Origin: Limnomonas spitsbergensis
Lineage: Eukaryota > Chlorophyta > Chlorophyceae > Chlamydomonadales
Assembly (NCBI GenBank): GCA_037349105.1
Contig: JAYJMM010000037.1
Coordinates: forward strand, 930,001 to 994,000
Direction: 5' to 3'
DNA: 64,000 nucleotides
Shown: in pieces, positions 39,129 to 50,830 of the stretch
Numbering within the stretch: the first letter of the stretch is position 1
Layout of the letters: each line of letters opens with the position of its first letter
Notes under the pieces: generated by a model
What the model was told of the DNA's origin: nothing
Seen by the model: only the letters and a program-made list of their open reading frames with translations
Database searches by the model: none
Position numbers and translations under genes: made by a program

Positions 39129-42100
39129 TCAGCCAGATTTGACCATAGCATCTGTGCAAAGCGGAATCATCTCCGTCCCCCCGGCTGCTCCCTGCTTCAC
39201 CGCTTGCAGCGGGTTCTCCACATCCACCGCCCCCACGCGCCGATCACCCTCACAAGCACCCCCCTGGCCAGAAGCGCCCGCTGCGCCGCCACCGCCGCTA
39301 CCACCTGCATCCCCCCCCTCCCGCTCCTCCTTACTGCTGCAGCCCTCCGCCCCGAGGCTGACGGATCTCCTCCATGGCTTAAAGGGCTTCAGGGCGACGC
39401 AGGAGCAGCACGAGCCGCAGCGCACCTCGGGCAGCCTGTCCAGAGCCGCCAACTGAGACATCCCCGCCATCACCGCCGCCATGAGCAGCCACCCACACAC
39501 AACGGTCCACACCCACATACTCCCTGCCTGGTTAGGAATGATGCAGCACAGGTAACTCTTGGTGCCTTAGTACACGCTCTGAACGGCGGGCAGTGCCAGC
39601 AAGCCCAGGAGACCGCCCAACCCCACGCCCTGGAAAGCGCTGCCCGCTTCGGCCGCTAGCGGAGTGTCTGGCTGGTCAGGGTGTCCGTCAGCTTAAGTAG
39701 GATGGCCTGCTGGTCCGGACCGGCCAGGGGGATGTAGTCTGAGACGACGGTGGCCGTCACGTTGTTCAGCGCAACCAAGCTCTCCTCCTCCTGGGTAGCA
39801 GGACAGGGAGGAGATGGGCAGGACTCCCAGGCCGTTGTCATGGGCCGGAGAGGAAACACACTGCAAGCCACACTCTTGTTATGAGGGTTGCGTCAGTCTC
39901 AGCAGAGAGGAAACACACTGCAGGGCATGGCTTTATTTTGACTCCGAAGATTGATTTTCAGTGCGTTCAGCTCCATTATAAGACTTGAAGTTAGGGCCCA
40001 TTCGGTACCCCTCTTCAAGCCAGTGCTGTTGCATCCTTGGCGTGCGCAATTGTTTTATGGGCTCGAGAGGAAGCACGCTGCCGGCAAAATTATTGCTACG
40101 AGGGTTGCGTCAGTTCCATAGGTAGGTTGCATTTTGAACGCCCGGAAGTAGCTGAGGAAGGCATGCGGGCATGCGCAGGCTGAGGAACGGATCTCTCATA
40201 TGAAAGCCATAATTCAAGACCTGTTTCAGGATACCTGGAACAGTTTTTATCGCCCCCCAATTATCGCTCTCTCCACAGCAGGCACTTGGGCTGGTTGACC
40301 TGCTTGGGCAAATCCTTTCCTAATAGCTGAAATAACAGCTTTTCAAATGATGGGCAGGTGCTACCCCTTACTCTCGCACCATTGAGAAGTTCAAGAGCCA
40401 TCGCATTGTCATCTGGAGCTGTTGATTTGGCTGGCTCTCCGAGGAAAGGTAGTACCTAAAGCAGCATGTAGACACACATAAATGTCTTCTGCTGGGTTCA
40501 TGCAGCACACTTGGGCATGCCTACCCAATGTATTTGGGCATGCCTGTACAGCACACTTGGGCATGTCTGTCCAGTACACATGGGCATGCCTGTCCAGTTC
40601 ACATGGGCATGTCTGTCCATTACACATGGGCATGCCTGTCCAGTACACGTGGGCATGTCTAGGACACACAGACATGCCTGCCCAGTAGTCATGGGCATGC
40701 ATTTTAGTACACATGGGCATGCCTGCCGATCACACATGGGCATGCCTTTCCAGTACACATGGGCATGCCTGTCGAGCACACATGGGCTGCCTGTCAAGTA
40801 CACATGGACATGTCTGACAAGTACACATGGGTATGTCTGTCTAGTACACATGGGCATGCTTGTTCAAGTACGGTACTTTTGCCAGTACGGAACCGTTTTA
40901 GGTAGGACATATCGGTACCTTTTTTCTTTCCAAGCTGCCTGCCTTGTAGGGTTTGGATTTAAGTGTGGGAGGAACGTGGCAGTTGTGATCGAGAAGAGGG
41001 ACATGTGTGGACATGTGTGGATGATGAGAGAGACTGGGGTATGCAAGGGATATGGTATTTAAGAGTGAGAGCAGCATGACAGGTGGCTGAGAACACTGAC
41101 AGGGGGGAGGTATGCGTGCCAAGAGTGGTAGGGATTGGCCACGTTTGGATTTTTGAGTTAGAGGAGTGTGGCAGGTGTGCATACAAATAATGTCTTGAGT
41201 GTGGCAGGTGTGGGTGAGAAGAGTGTCACGAGTGTGCCAGGTGTGGATGAGAAGAGTATCACGAGTATGCCAGGTGTGGGTGAGAAGAGTGTCACGAGTG
41301 TGCCAGGTGTGGATGAGAAGAGTATCACGAGTGTGCCAGGTGTGGGTGAGAAGAATGTCACGAGTATGCCAGGTGTGGGTGAGAAGAATGTCACGAGTAT
41401 GCCAGGTGTGGGTGAGAAGAATGTCACGAGTATGCCAGGTGTGGGTGAGAAGAATGTCACGAGTATGCCAGGTGTGGGTGAGAAGAATGTCACGAGTATG
41501 CCAGGTGTGGGTGAGAAGAATGTCACGAGTATGCCAGGTGTGGGTGAGAAGAATGTCACGAGTATGCCAGGTGTGGGTGAGAAGAATGTCACGAGTATGC
41601 CAGGTGTTTATGAAAAGAGCATCCTATAAGGTTGTAAGCTGAAATACGATGGCTGCATTTCTAGTCCAGCGAAGCGTCGCATTTGATGCATGCGACATGT
41701 GCCCGCCCCCTAATCGGTCCAAGCACTTCCTGCACGAAGATTGCACGAATAAAAGGAGCAGTGCTCCCCTGGACCAGCAGAAATCACGCACTTTGGTTTG
41801 AGCATGATCCACAAAAATGACAGAATGCAGAGGAAAAGTGCACCCAGCTAAAACATGCACTCAATGTACCCCAAGCTAAACCTTGAACCTGTGCCCGCCC
41901 CCGTCTGGCAGACATGACTAAGATATTTGACATGGGTGGAATGTATGGAGTGATTGAGTGACATGTGTTAAGGGCAGGTATTCATTCAAGCGTGTTAAGG
42001 GCGGTGATAAAGTGTGTATTTAAGTGTGACATGGGTAGTGGGCAAGCATGCACTGAAGTGTTATCCACATTCAAGAGGTGCCCCTACCCACGCCATTGCT

Positions 42101-45100
42101 CCCCCCCTGCTCGCCTTTCTCAGCTGTTGATAAGGGCCACAAGCGCAATCGGCCAGTTTTCTGTGTTTGCGTCTCAGGTTTTTAAGGTTGGGTGGCCAGC
42201 GTCACACTTTGTTGAGTCCATGCAAAATTTCCCCCCTCCCCATTTACAATACCTGGCCGCATCCTTCAAGTCTGGATTGAGCACGAGCTGAACAATCTCA
42301 GACTCCATGTTTTGACAGGTGTCTCTGATTGTAACCAGGAGAAAGGCCAATGCCACAGACAGAGCGAAGAGCACGATGGCCATAATATCCTGCGACACCG
42401 GTATACACAACGCATGCCCAGATGTCATGTTTCCTCGGCCGATTTCATGTGGAGTGAAAGCATGCATGCTCTCCAACTTTGCACAGCTCATGCAGTCATC
42501 TTAGAAATCCATAAAGATTGCATGACGGCGCGCATAGATCTCTGACGGCTCGGATGCAATTTTTGACGTTAGGGCATGCAGTAAGACAGAAAGAAAACTA
42601 CGCCCAGTAGGGGCTTGAAGGTTCAGGAAAGAGTGCGGCATGGGCATAGGTCGCGTCCGCGCTGTTACCATCATTAGGACATGCAGCATGTCCCCATATT
42701 TCAGTGCGAATATGCTCTGGTGAGAGGCACACTATTTCTTACCTTTCTCGGGAAAGTATTAACATGCAACATGACTCAGCAACAAGCAGCTGCGTTACAT
42801 GCATGAGGGGTATTAGGTGCGGATGCGGCAACAACCCATGCTGCACTGTATGAACTCAACCCTCACACTGAGGGGCGCTGCTTTTCCTGGTGAGGAGTCA
42901 GTGGATAACGGAATATCTGGTAAGACTTGCTGCAGCATTAAACATTCCAGCCGCAACAGTCACCGTGTGTTGCAGGCCATCACTACTCCTCACCAAGGTA
43001 GCACGATACGGCATGACACGGCACAAATTAAACAAAATTGTACCACCAAGGTAGCATGATACGGCAAGAAACGGCACAGGTTTAGCCAGATTGTACCACC
43101 AAGGTAGCACGATACGGCACAATACAGCACAGATGAAGCCAGATTGTACATCCCTAGTAGCACGATACGGCATAGATGAAGCCAGGGTGTGCAATCAAGC
43201 TCCTCACACTGGTCACTATCAAGGAGGCGATGCCCCAGCCGCAGTTCAGGTAGGCCACCAGCAGAAAAAACACGCCGCTCGGGAGGACTAGGGCAAAGAA
43301 CGCCGTTGCAGTCTGCGGGGAACAGAAGGGGTTCAGGGTTTAGGGTTCAGCCTTTCGTGGCAACTTGTACAGGACAGAGAGGCGGGGGGCAGCAGGGCAC
43401 AGCAGTAGCCTCCAGCTACCACTGCGGGCTAGTGAGACATTTTTATTTTTCGTTTGCAGCAGACCACATTCGGCAAGCCACTGAGTAGCCACCACTGGGG
43501 CCGATTGGGACAAAACCTTTTCACCGGCCTGCGGCTGGTGGCCCAAGCAGCAGGGTAATATGCTTCCCCAGGTCCTACCCTGCGATGAGACGAGGTGATG
43601 GGGCATGGCTGAAACCCGTTCAAATAATGCGGGTCTGTCTTGGAGCCTCGAAGCCTATATCCTGGTACCCCTAGCCCGCAAATGACCACAAACCATCCAA
43701 AAAAAGCGAATCCCCAAGGCCAATTGAAAAAAAAAGAGGGGGGAACAAAGAGAAAACACTTTTTCCGGTGTTGACGTTGATGCAGGAGGTTAGGACTGCA
43801 CTGCCCACGCAGATGTTACTTACAGTAGGGTGCTTGCGTTGATAAAGCCGCTACCACTTACACGGACAATGCCGGCCCAGAAGGATACAGTGGAGTCCTC
43901 CTAGGCGTCCCGGAATTCATCGTACGAATCCACCAGCTCAATTTGAATCCTGAGTCCGTGGGGCATGCAAGCAGCAGGTCTAATGAGAAGGCGGTGCACA
44001 ACGGGGAGTTGCAGAGAGAAGGGTGTGTGCCCAGTATTTAGAATACCAACAGCGACCGGCAGCAACCAACAGCACCAAACAACAGACAAACAACAGACAC
44101 AATCAGTTTGCCTCGCTTTTCATGATGCAATGTATCGCAACAGGACACTGAAACAACATATCGAAACACCGCATCGCAGCACCATATTGCAGCACCATAC
44201 CTCAACAACATATCGTAACACCGCCTAGCGACAGCATATATATCGCATCACCATATGGTCCATATCGCAACGCTGGATCATAACCAGATTGTGACACGTT
44301 TCATCCAAGACCCATCCTAGGTCGGGTCAGGATGTTTCAGCCCCCTTACCCGAACAATCACCGCACCCATACTCCTCCACTCAAACAAAAACATGTGTAC
44401 TTACATGTATTTCCTGATGAGGTACAAACCCTCTTTCACAGAGGTGTGCCTGGGCACCTACATTTGGCATGCACAATTTTTAATTGTCTCCAAGAGTCGG
44501 CCTCTTACACACACTAAGCTAATTAGCTGCAGGCGTACAACCCGTCCCCACACACTGTTTATGTCAGCGTGCTTCAGCTACAATTCATCTACATCACGGC
44601 CTACGGCCAGGGGAGCCTGGTGCAGCAAAGAAAGATACAAAGCTACGCCCGTGGGGGACATGAGAGTTAAGGAAACAGCGCAGCCTGGGTCGAAGCCACA
44701 TTCACGCAGTTACCGTAACTGGTGCAGCAAGGCACCCTGCTGGCGCCACCGGCCGTGGGCCGGTCAAGGTTTGGTCCCCATCGGCCAAGGGGATCCGCCC
44801 ATCGGCCTACCCAAGACAGCCTGGTGAGCACTTCCTTAACAATGCATCGCACCCTTCAGCCGTGACGAGCAGTCCTTCTGAGATCGCCTCCAGGGACCCG
44901 GCTGTGCTCACTAGCAAGACCGTGACGTTCTCCAGGCCGGCTGTCTGGTTGGGTGGCATGCTATCAATGGCACGTAGCAGCGTTTGTTTGGTATTGACGG
45001 TCTCGAGTAGGCCATCTGCTAATGTTAATGTGCTAGCCTTCACCTGGCAATCAAGTGGGTCAGAGTCACGGCAAGGAAGTGTGATATTGAGGAAGTGTGA

Positions 45101-48100
45101 GGACACATAAGTGTGAACTGAGGAAGTGGGACGGAGGAAGTGTGACAGCAATGAAGTGAGTCATCGAATAAGTGTGACAGTGATGCAGTGACGAATTGTC
45201 ATTTGAATACGTGTGAGGAAGTGAAGAAGTGCGCTAGCGAGGGAGTGAGATAGCAAGGAAGTGTGATAGTGAGGAAGTGTGACAGAAAGTTACGAGACGG
45301 TCACATAGCAAGGAGCTCATGCCAGAGGGGCAGCCTGCAAGGTCCCTGCCTCCTGGATCTCCCAGGTCCTCACTGCCAGGGTTACCCGGTGCGGCTGTTT
45401 GGACAAATTCCGTACCGTTTACTGTGTGATACAGTACCGTTTGGCAAAACAGCACCGTGAAAAAAATGCACTGTCAATTTTCTGACTACCGGTTTCCGTC
45501 CATCTTATCCATACCGTACCATTTGGCCGTACCGTATTTCCGTACCGGGTAACCCTGCACGCTGCCACCCACCTGCAGCACGTAAGCCATGAGCCCAGCT
45601 AGGGAGTTCCAGCCCTGCTGGACCAGGTTGTCATTGGCTGCAGTGCTTGCGCTTAAGTCCCGGGTGGAGGTGACGAGGCTGATGATGGCGATCATGATGA
45701 CGACGGTGCATAGGACAAGGAGGACCACCTGCGGGAGGGGGGGGACGGCATAAGCCGCACAAGCTCATGCAAGAGATGGAGTAGTTCTCCATGATGGCCA
45801 ATTGGCCATGACGATGACGACCGTGCATAGGACAAGGAAGACCACCTGCGAGGGGGGGGGGACGACAATCACAGCATAGCCAGCATAAGCTCATGCAAGT
45901 GATGGAGTAGGTCCTCATGATGATAACGGCGTTGTGTGGGGCTAGTAAGACCACCTCCGGGAGGGGGGCGGGGGGGGGGGCATGAAAACAGGACTAGCTC
46001 GTGCAAGAGGGGTAGGTTATGAACTAGCTCATAATGATGGCTATGATAACGAAGACTTTGCGAAGGGCAAGGATGGAAACCGATATGAGGAGGGAGGATA
46101 AGCAGCACAATGTTATGCAAAAGGTTCTGCATGAGATGAACTACAAAGATCCTAATGATGGCTATGATGATGAAGAAAGTGCACAGAACGAGGAAGATCA
46201 CCTGCGGGAGAGAGGGGGGAGGGCATAAGCAGCACAAGGTCATGCAAGAGGGGCAAACAGGAAATAAGGACGAATGGGCATAGAACAGGGCTGGTCACCT
46301 AGAAGATGTAACCGTGAACAGCTGCAGGGCTGTGAAGTGTGCAACCTGTCCCCACTAGCCACTGCCCGCCTCCTCATCGCAACGGAGGCGTCCGTGATGC
46401 AGCGGAATTTCAAGGCTGGTCTCAGCCCCCACCTTGCCATGGATGATGGGTTAGAGATGAGGAAGCCCAGCGAGATTCGTGATGTAGGGTTCAGGGTTTA
46501 GGGAACCCGAGGGGGGTCAGGGTTAAGGGACCCCAAGGGGGTCAGGGTTTAAAGAACACAAGGGGGGTCATGGTTTAGGGATCCCAAGGGAGGTAAGGGT
46601 TAAGGGGACCCAGCCACCCAGGGGGGTTCAGGGTTTCGGGAACCCAAGAAAGGCAGGATTTAAGGAACTCAAGGGGGATCAGGGTAAAGGGAAACCGAGG
46701 GGGGTCAGGGTTTACGGGTTAGGGAGCCCAATGAGATTCTTAGTTCGGCGTCTAGGGTTTAGGGAACCCAATGGGTTCCAGGGTTAAGGGTTAAGGGTTT
46801 CGGAATGAGGTCCACGATGAATGGTTGAGGGAACCCAATGGTGAAGAGGGTTTAGAGTTAAGGAAACCCGATAGTGCTCATAATTGAGGGTCGGGAACCT
46901 AATTGTGTCCAGAATTCAGGGTTCAGGGTTTAGGGAATCCGATGGTGTTCAGGTTTCAGGGTCCAGAGTTTAGGGAATCCAATGGGGTTCAAGGTTTAGG
47001 GTCAGGTGGTACCTCTGCCTCAAAGATGCACCTACAATATCTAGGGTTAAATTCTACCTCAAAGATGTACCTCAAAGCTGTCCACTTCCCCGCGCACCTT
47101 GACAATCAACATTAACCTCCCCTGAAGGATTGCCAGTCGTGAAGCATGGCTCCACTCCGGAACCAAGGCTTTGTCGGAGGACGAGTTCCCCGGACTGAGA
47201 CCGCGTCCTTCATCCCTGTTCGCGCTGACGAAGCTCGGGTGGCCTAAAGCAAGGTGTGGGTGGGAGTCCGTGGGCATGCCGTTGCTCTGATGGGCGGTAC
47301 CTGACTTGCAGCCGGGCCCGCAGCAGCGATAGGAGAATATGACCAACCTCCTGCAGCGCAGATCGCACAGGCAGTGCGGCGGGTGTCATTTCATGGTTTG
47401 GTATTAAATCTAATTTCCCTTCAAAATCAAAAAAAGGAAAGGAAAAGGGTTTGTAGGGTAGCACCTCCAAGCACAGGCGAGGCCTGAGGTGCACGGAGAC
47501 TCGTGGCATCGATTTTATTGATGTACCCCCCTTCCCCATCCTTCAATGAGATGGTCACATGAGGCTGAGTCACCAATTCACCATGGATCAATTAACAAGA
47601 GGTGACAATTCCCTCCCCACACTACATTTCTAGACAATCACCTTCAAGGCTTTAACAGGCCTCCTGCCCCCAACCTCGTCCCCAAACAGCGCCTCATCAC
47701 TGACACATGCACTCCCAAACCCAGATGGATCAGCAGACGTCCCGGATTTAACTGAGGAAATACCGTTGGGTTGCCTCGTAGATGCCAAAATAAACTTTAA
47801 AACTCAACTCAACTGTAAAGCACGTAAGTGTCAGATCCCCTTGCACCAGTACAGATGTGCAGTACACATGTGTGGTATGTGTGTGCAGTACACATGTGTG
47901 GTATGTGTGTGCAGTACACATGTGTGGTATGTGTGTGCAGTACACATGTGTGGTATGTGTGTGCAGTACACATGTGTGGTATGTGTGTGCAGTACACATG
48001 TGTGGTATGTGTGTGCAGTACACATGTGCGGTATGTGAGTGCAGTACACATGTACAGATGGATGCAGACGGGCCCATGCTGTCCAACAAATGACCTGCCT

Positions 48101-48335
48101 CGCAAATGAGACGGCATCAGAAACAGGTGTGACCGATGACCAGGGGGCAGCTCCGCACCAAGTCAGGAAGCCCAGCAGCAGCAGCACCGCCAGAAAGAAG
48201 AATGCAATGCTTTCCGCTGCAGGAGGCACCACCTCCTCGTTGAAATATTTCCTTAAGTCGGCCAACGACCACTCGGTTATGGGTGTGTCGCTTGAGAAGT
48301 TGGCCGCCGCCGCCGGCAAGAAATACAGTCCCTGC
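39129..48335 (-). CDS. Multi-span membrane protein with N-glycosylated loops (partly resolved, at least eight exons)
   Basis: Better-supported exons on the minus strand: 48335 to about 48150 (ANFSSDTPITEW loop then membrane span AFFFLAVLLLLGFL); 45728-45573 (span VVLLVLCTVVIMIAIISLV, then ASTAANDNLVQQGW); 45043 to about 44853 (NQT and NVT glycosylation sites); 43900-43862; 43312-43208 (span); 42389-42253 (span followed by DTCQNMESE); 39860-39656 (NNVTATVV, stop TAG). A further piece at 39523-39129 encodes a span (WVWTVVCGWLLMAAVMAGM) and a Cys-rich tail. It would complete the protein but does not join in frame in this reading. The plan of spans alternating with glycosylated loops and a Cys after the span is reminiscent of prominin-like or plant At2g12400-type membrane proteins, but this is weak. 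First exon, cytoplasmic exon and last junctions are not settled. Confidence 0.5.
40495..40865. repeat. 23-24-bp minisatellite (CACATGGGCATGCCTGTCCAG units)
   Basis: About 15 imperfect tandem copies inside the large intron between 42253 and 39860 of the membrane protein gene. Non-coding. Confidence 0.85.
41190..41612. repeat. 33-bp minisatellite, about 13 copies, open in several frames
   Basis: Unit of the type CCAGGTGTGGGTGAGAAGAA plus 13 bases; the central copies are identical. Because 33 is a multiple of 3 and lacks stops, reading frames stay open on both strands without implying a gene. Confidence 0.9.
42582..42673 (-). mobile_element. SINE-like element, copy 3 (membrane protein gene intron)
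   Basis: More diverged copy (CTACGCCCAGTAGGGGCTTG, GTCGCGTCCGCGCTGTTACC). Flanked by 13-bp direct repeats TTAGGGCATGCAG (42569-42581) and TTAGGACATGCAG (42674-42686), one mismatch, a typical target-site duplication. Confidence 0.75.
42990..43190. repeat. 53-bp tandem repeat, four copies (CACCAAGGTAGCACGATACG)
   Basis: Imperfect tandem units in the intron between the two membrane-span exons of the minus-strand gene. Non-coding. Confidence 0.8.
43497..43558 (+). repeat. Second interspersed short repeat family, copy 3
   Basis: Best-preserved member: GGGCCGATTGGGACAAAACC then CACCGGCCTGCGGCTGGTGG and CCCAAGCAGCAGGG. Confidence 0.55.
44629..44718 (-). mobile_element. SINE-like element, copy 4, inserted into a copy of the second repeat family
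   Basis: Perfect 12-bp direct repeats CTGGTGCAGCAA (44617-44628 and 44719-44730) flank it. The flanks join into one member of the other interspersed family, so the insertion order is clear. Confidence 0.8.
44719..44796 (-). repeat. Second interspersed short repeat family, copy 4 (interrupted by the SINE-like element)
   Basis: On the minus strand it reads GGCCGATGGGGACCAAACCT, then CCGGCCCACGGCCGGTGG. Its end is split off to 44617-44628 by the insertion. Confidence 0.55.
45729..46215 (-). repeat. Exon-edge echo array: four copies of acceptor and start of the 45728 exon
   Basis: Upstream (higher coordinates) of the true exon, whose coding starts GTGGTCCTCCTTGTCC, similar starts occur at about 45846, 45950, 46070 and 46203. 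Each has the G/C-rich pyrimidine tract, and three keep a recognisable AG and a hydrophobic V(V/I)(L/F)LVLC-like reading. Unit length is about 105-135 bases. Confidence 0.8.
46489..47010. repeat. Degenerate GGGTTTAGGGAACCCAA repeat, telomere-like words
   Basis: About 14 irregular units of 30-45 bases with AGGGTTTAGGG and GGGGTCAGGGTT. It resembles the plant/algal telomere word TTTAGGG but is not a clean array. It lies within an intron of the membrane protein gene. Confidence 0.7.
47857..48055. repeat. 24-bp minisatellite (GTGCAGTACACATGTGTGGT), eight copies
   Basis: Almost perfect tandem units containing the self-complementary core ACACATGTGT. It is open in several frames on both strands only because 24 is a multiple of 3. 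Confidence 0.88.
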
Positions 48336-50210
48336 CTGCATGGGGGAGAGAGGTTGTTGTTATAAAGTTAACGCAACCACCCACAGCCTTTTGCGAAAGG
48401 GCCAAGCATTGCGAACCGGGGGGAAAGGAGACACAAGAACCAAAACCTAAAACACGCAACACGGGGAAGAGAGGTTGCTGCAGCGTTCTTAACCAGGTAC
48501 CTAGGCCAAAGGATCTAAATCTATAAGCTTGTTCTTCAAAGGTTGTTCAGATCCTGACTGTGGGGAGGGATGAGGACATAGCCAAGCTACTTATTCCCAA
48601 TTTTTATGTACCATTTTGGTCTTGTTACTGTTTTTTGCTCTTATTGCTTAAAGGGCTGTATGCACAGGGCAGCTCCGGTGAACAGATCAGGTGGCATTGC
48701 TGAGTGCGGTCAGTGTCTCTTTCATGGCTTGCACAGCATTCCGTTACATATCAGCATTCATGTTTAGTTCAGCACAGTCCAGTGAAAATTCAGCATTGGC
48801 AGCATTCAGTTTCAGTTCAGCTACTTCCTGGCTCCCAGCTGGAGAACCCATGCATGGCCAGCCACGCTGCTTGAGCTGGCCAAGTCTGTAGGCTGGTAAA
48901 AAAAATTGGCCTCAATCGGGCCTTGAGCAACTGGGCCAGAGCCCGGCAAAGGTGGATCGCAGCAAAATGTCCACCACTCACCACACACAACTGACCACAA
49001 ACCGATATTAGTGCAGGATATGGCAATACAGAGGAGCACTGGACTCATCAGGGTGAAGCAAGCAGGGCCATGCGGAGAGGAAGTACACTCTATACTCTAT
49101 AGCAATACACATCAAAAGCTGCAATGTGCGCAAGAAGTGTGATTGAGACATTCACACTCAGAGCATTTGCGAGCTGAGCTGCTAAGCTTGCCAGGGAGCC
49201 TGGCTCTAGGCGGCTCGTTGGCTTGCCGACCCGGGGTTCCAGAGCGAGGCACACCTCAGTGACGCCCAACAAAATGTAGTTTGTGCCGCCCTCACTAGCC
49301 CCTCTAGGCGCTTCTGGCTACTGGCTGCGTGCATAATGGCATGCCCCTATCGCCAGGCCCCACCTGCATCTCTTTGGGCCTTATTTATGTTCCCATTCAG
49401 TTGGCCCAGGGTCAAGCAACCGTGCCCAGCGTGCCCCTATCTACTCCTTGTTGAGGCCTGTCTTTATTCATAATAGTGCACCATGGCGTCTCTTTCATGC
49501 GTGGGCCACAGAGCAGCCACCAGATGACACGTGGGGATTGAACTATGATCGATCGAATACCGGATGATCTCACTAGAAGCAGTACTTGCTGCACAATCCA
49601 AGTCCCCCCGCCCAGCCGTGACATTGGTAGCTGAATTTTCTCGAACCCTGAAGAACCCTTAGCAAACAATGGCTTGCGCTCACTCATGCAGTTGTTGTTG
49701 TAGTTGCATAGTCATATGAGTTATATCCCATCAAATAGGCCAGGTCGCCTCCCTTGGACCTGCCCTAGACTGACTGGCTGGCTGGCTGGCTGGGGTCTTG
49801 AAATCAAACCGGCAACAACAGCGTGGCTGGCTGCCCGCATGCAGTGCCATGCCATGTGTAAAAGGAGGACTGGTGCCATGCTGGCGGCCAGGGACAAGTT
49901 TCCTGCCTTGCTTTTTAAGGTCAACTACGAGTAGTACCCTGAAGTGCCTTGCTGGACCAGACAAGTCCCCAAGTATAGTATAGGCATGATTATCGACCAC
50001 ACAGAATATTGTATACATGAAAAGGCCTGATTATTGACCCTAGCGTGAAGCCATGCATGGCGAGCATGGGCACCCCTCAGTCCCTCACCAATGTGCGTTT
50101 TCGCAAACGACGAAGGGCCCAATTCCACCTGTGTCCGGAACTCGAAAAATAGTGCCAGCTGGACAAAAGTCAATTCCACTAGTGTTCGGGATCGTGTTCG
50201 GGATCCTGCC
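48336..50210. other. No confident gene; probable 5' part or upstream flank of the membrane protein gene
   Basis: The first exon of the minus-strand membrane protein gene may lie here but no start could be fixed. Contains a copy of the second interspersed family (48857-48935, minus) and a GGCT microsatellite near 49775. Reading frames of 60-95 codons show no family motif. Confidence 0.4.
48857..48935 (-). repeat. Second interspersed short repeat family, copy 5
   Basis: On the minus strand GGCCCGATTGAGGCCAATTT, then TGGCCAGCTCAAGCAGCGTGG; the most diverged copy. Confidence 0.4.
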
Positions 50211-50216
50211 CACCCA

Positions 50217-50299
50217 TTATCCGTACCCGGCGAGGCATGATTTTTGCATCGACCCCTATGGGCTCGATGCAAAAATCATGCCTCGCCGGGTACGGATAA
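50217..50299. repeat. Perfect inverted repeat: 36-bp arms, 11-bp loop
   Basis: Arms 50217-50252 and 50264-50299 are exact reverse complements (left arm begins TTATCCGTACCCGGCGAGGC). A transcript would fold into a long hairpin. Shorter inverted matches of AATTCCACCTG lie at about 50119-50131 and 50966-50978, so the palindrome may be part of a small DNA transposon. Confidence 0.9.
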
Positions 50300-50449
50300 G
50301 CGTGACAGCGAGGCTTGGCTCCATTTTATCACTGATTATCACTCAGTCGCTCTCGCAATCGTCTCGCAAATCGTTTGATTCGGCTCTTTCTATCTTTCAT
50401 TCTTGATTCGTCTCTTATGCCATGGCTGACAAACCGCCTGTCGGCGGCA

Positions 50450-50830
50450 AAGATCTTGCAGGCAAAGAGCTGGGCAAAGATATGGCAGGCAAAGAGCATG
50501 GCAAAGAGCTTAGATCACCACAAAGAGCAACGCATAGAGCAGAGTGCAGTGCAAAGATAGAGCAGAGTGCAGCGCACAGAGCAGAGTGCAGCACAAGGAG
50601 CAGATAGAGTGCACTCCAGCGCAAAGAGCAGCACAAAGAAGAAAGAACTGCACAAAGACAAGTGCAGTGCAAAGAGCAAAGAGCAGCGCAAGGAGTAGCG
50701 CAGAGAGCAAAGAACAGCACAAAGAGTAGCGCAAAGAGCAACGCAAAGGACAGCGCAAAGAGCAGATCAAAAAGCGCAAAGAACGGCGCAAAGGGCAGCG
50801 CAAAGGGTACGCGCAAGAGCAGAAATGCTT
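50450..50830. repeat. Degenerate GCAAAGAGCA repeat
   Basis: Dozens of short units (GCAAAGAGCA, GCGCAAAGAG). Open frames across it on both strands are low-complexity artefacts. Confidence 0.85.

Noticed and set aside
39072..39659. 195-codon plus-strand frame
   Set aside because: It is antisense to the membrane-span and Cys-rich tail exon on the minus strand and shows no domain.
46489..47010. Interstitial telomere array
   Set aside because: TTTAGGG-like words occur but units are irregular and diverged; it behaves as an ordinary intron minisatellite.
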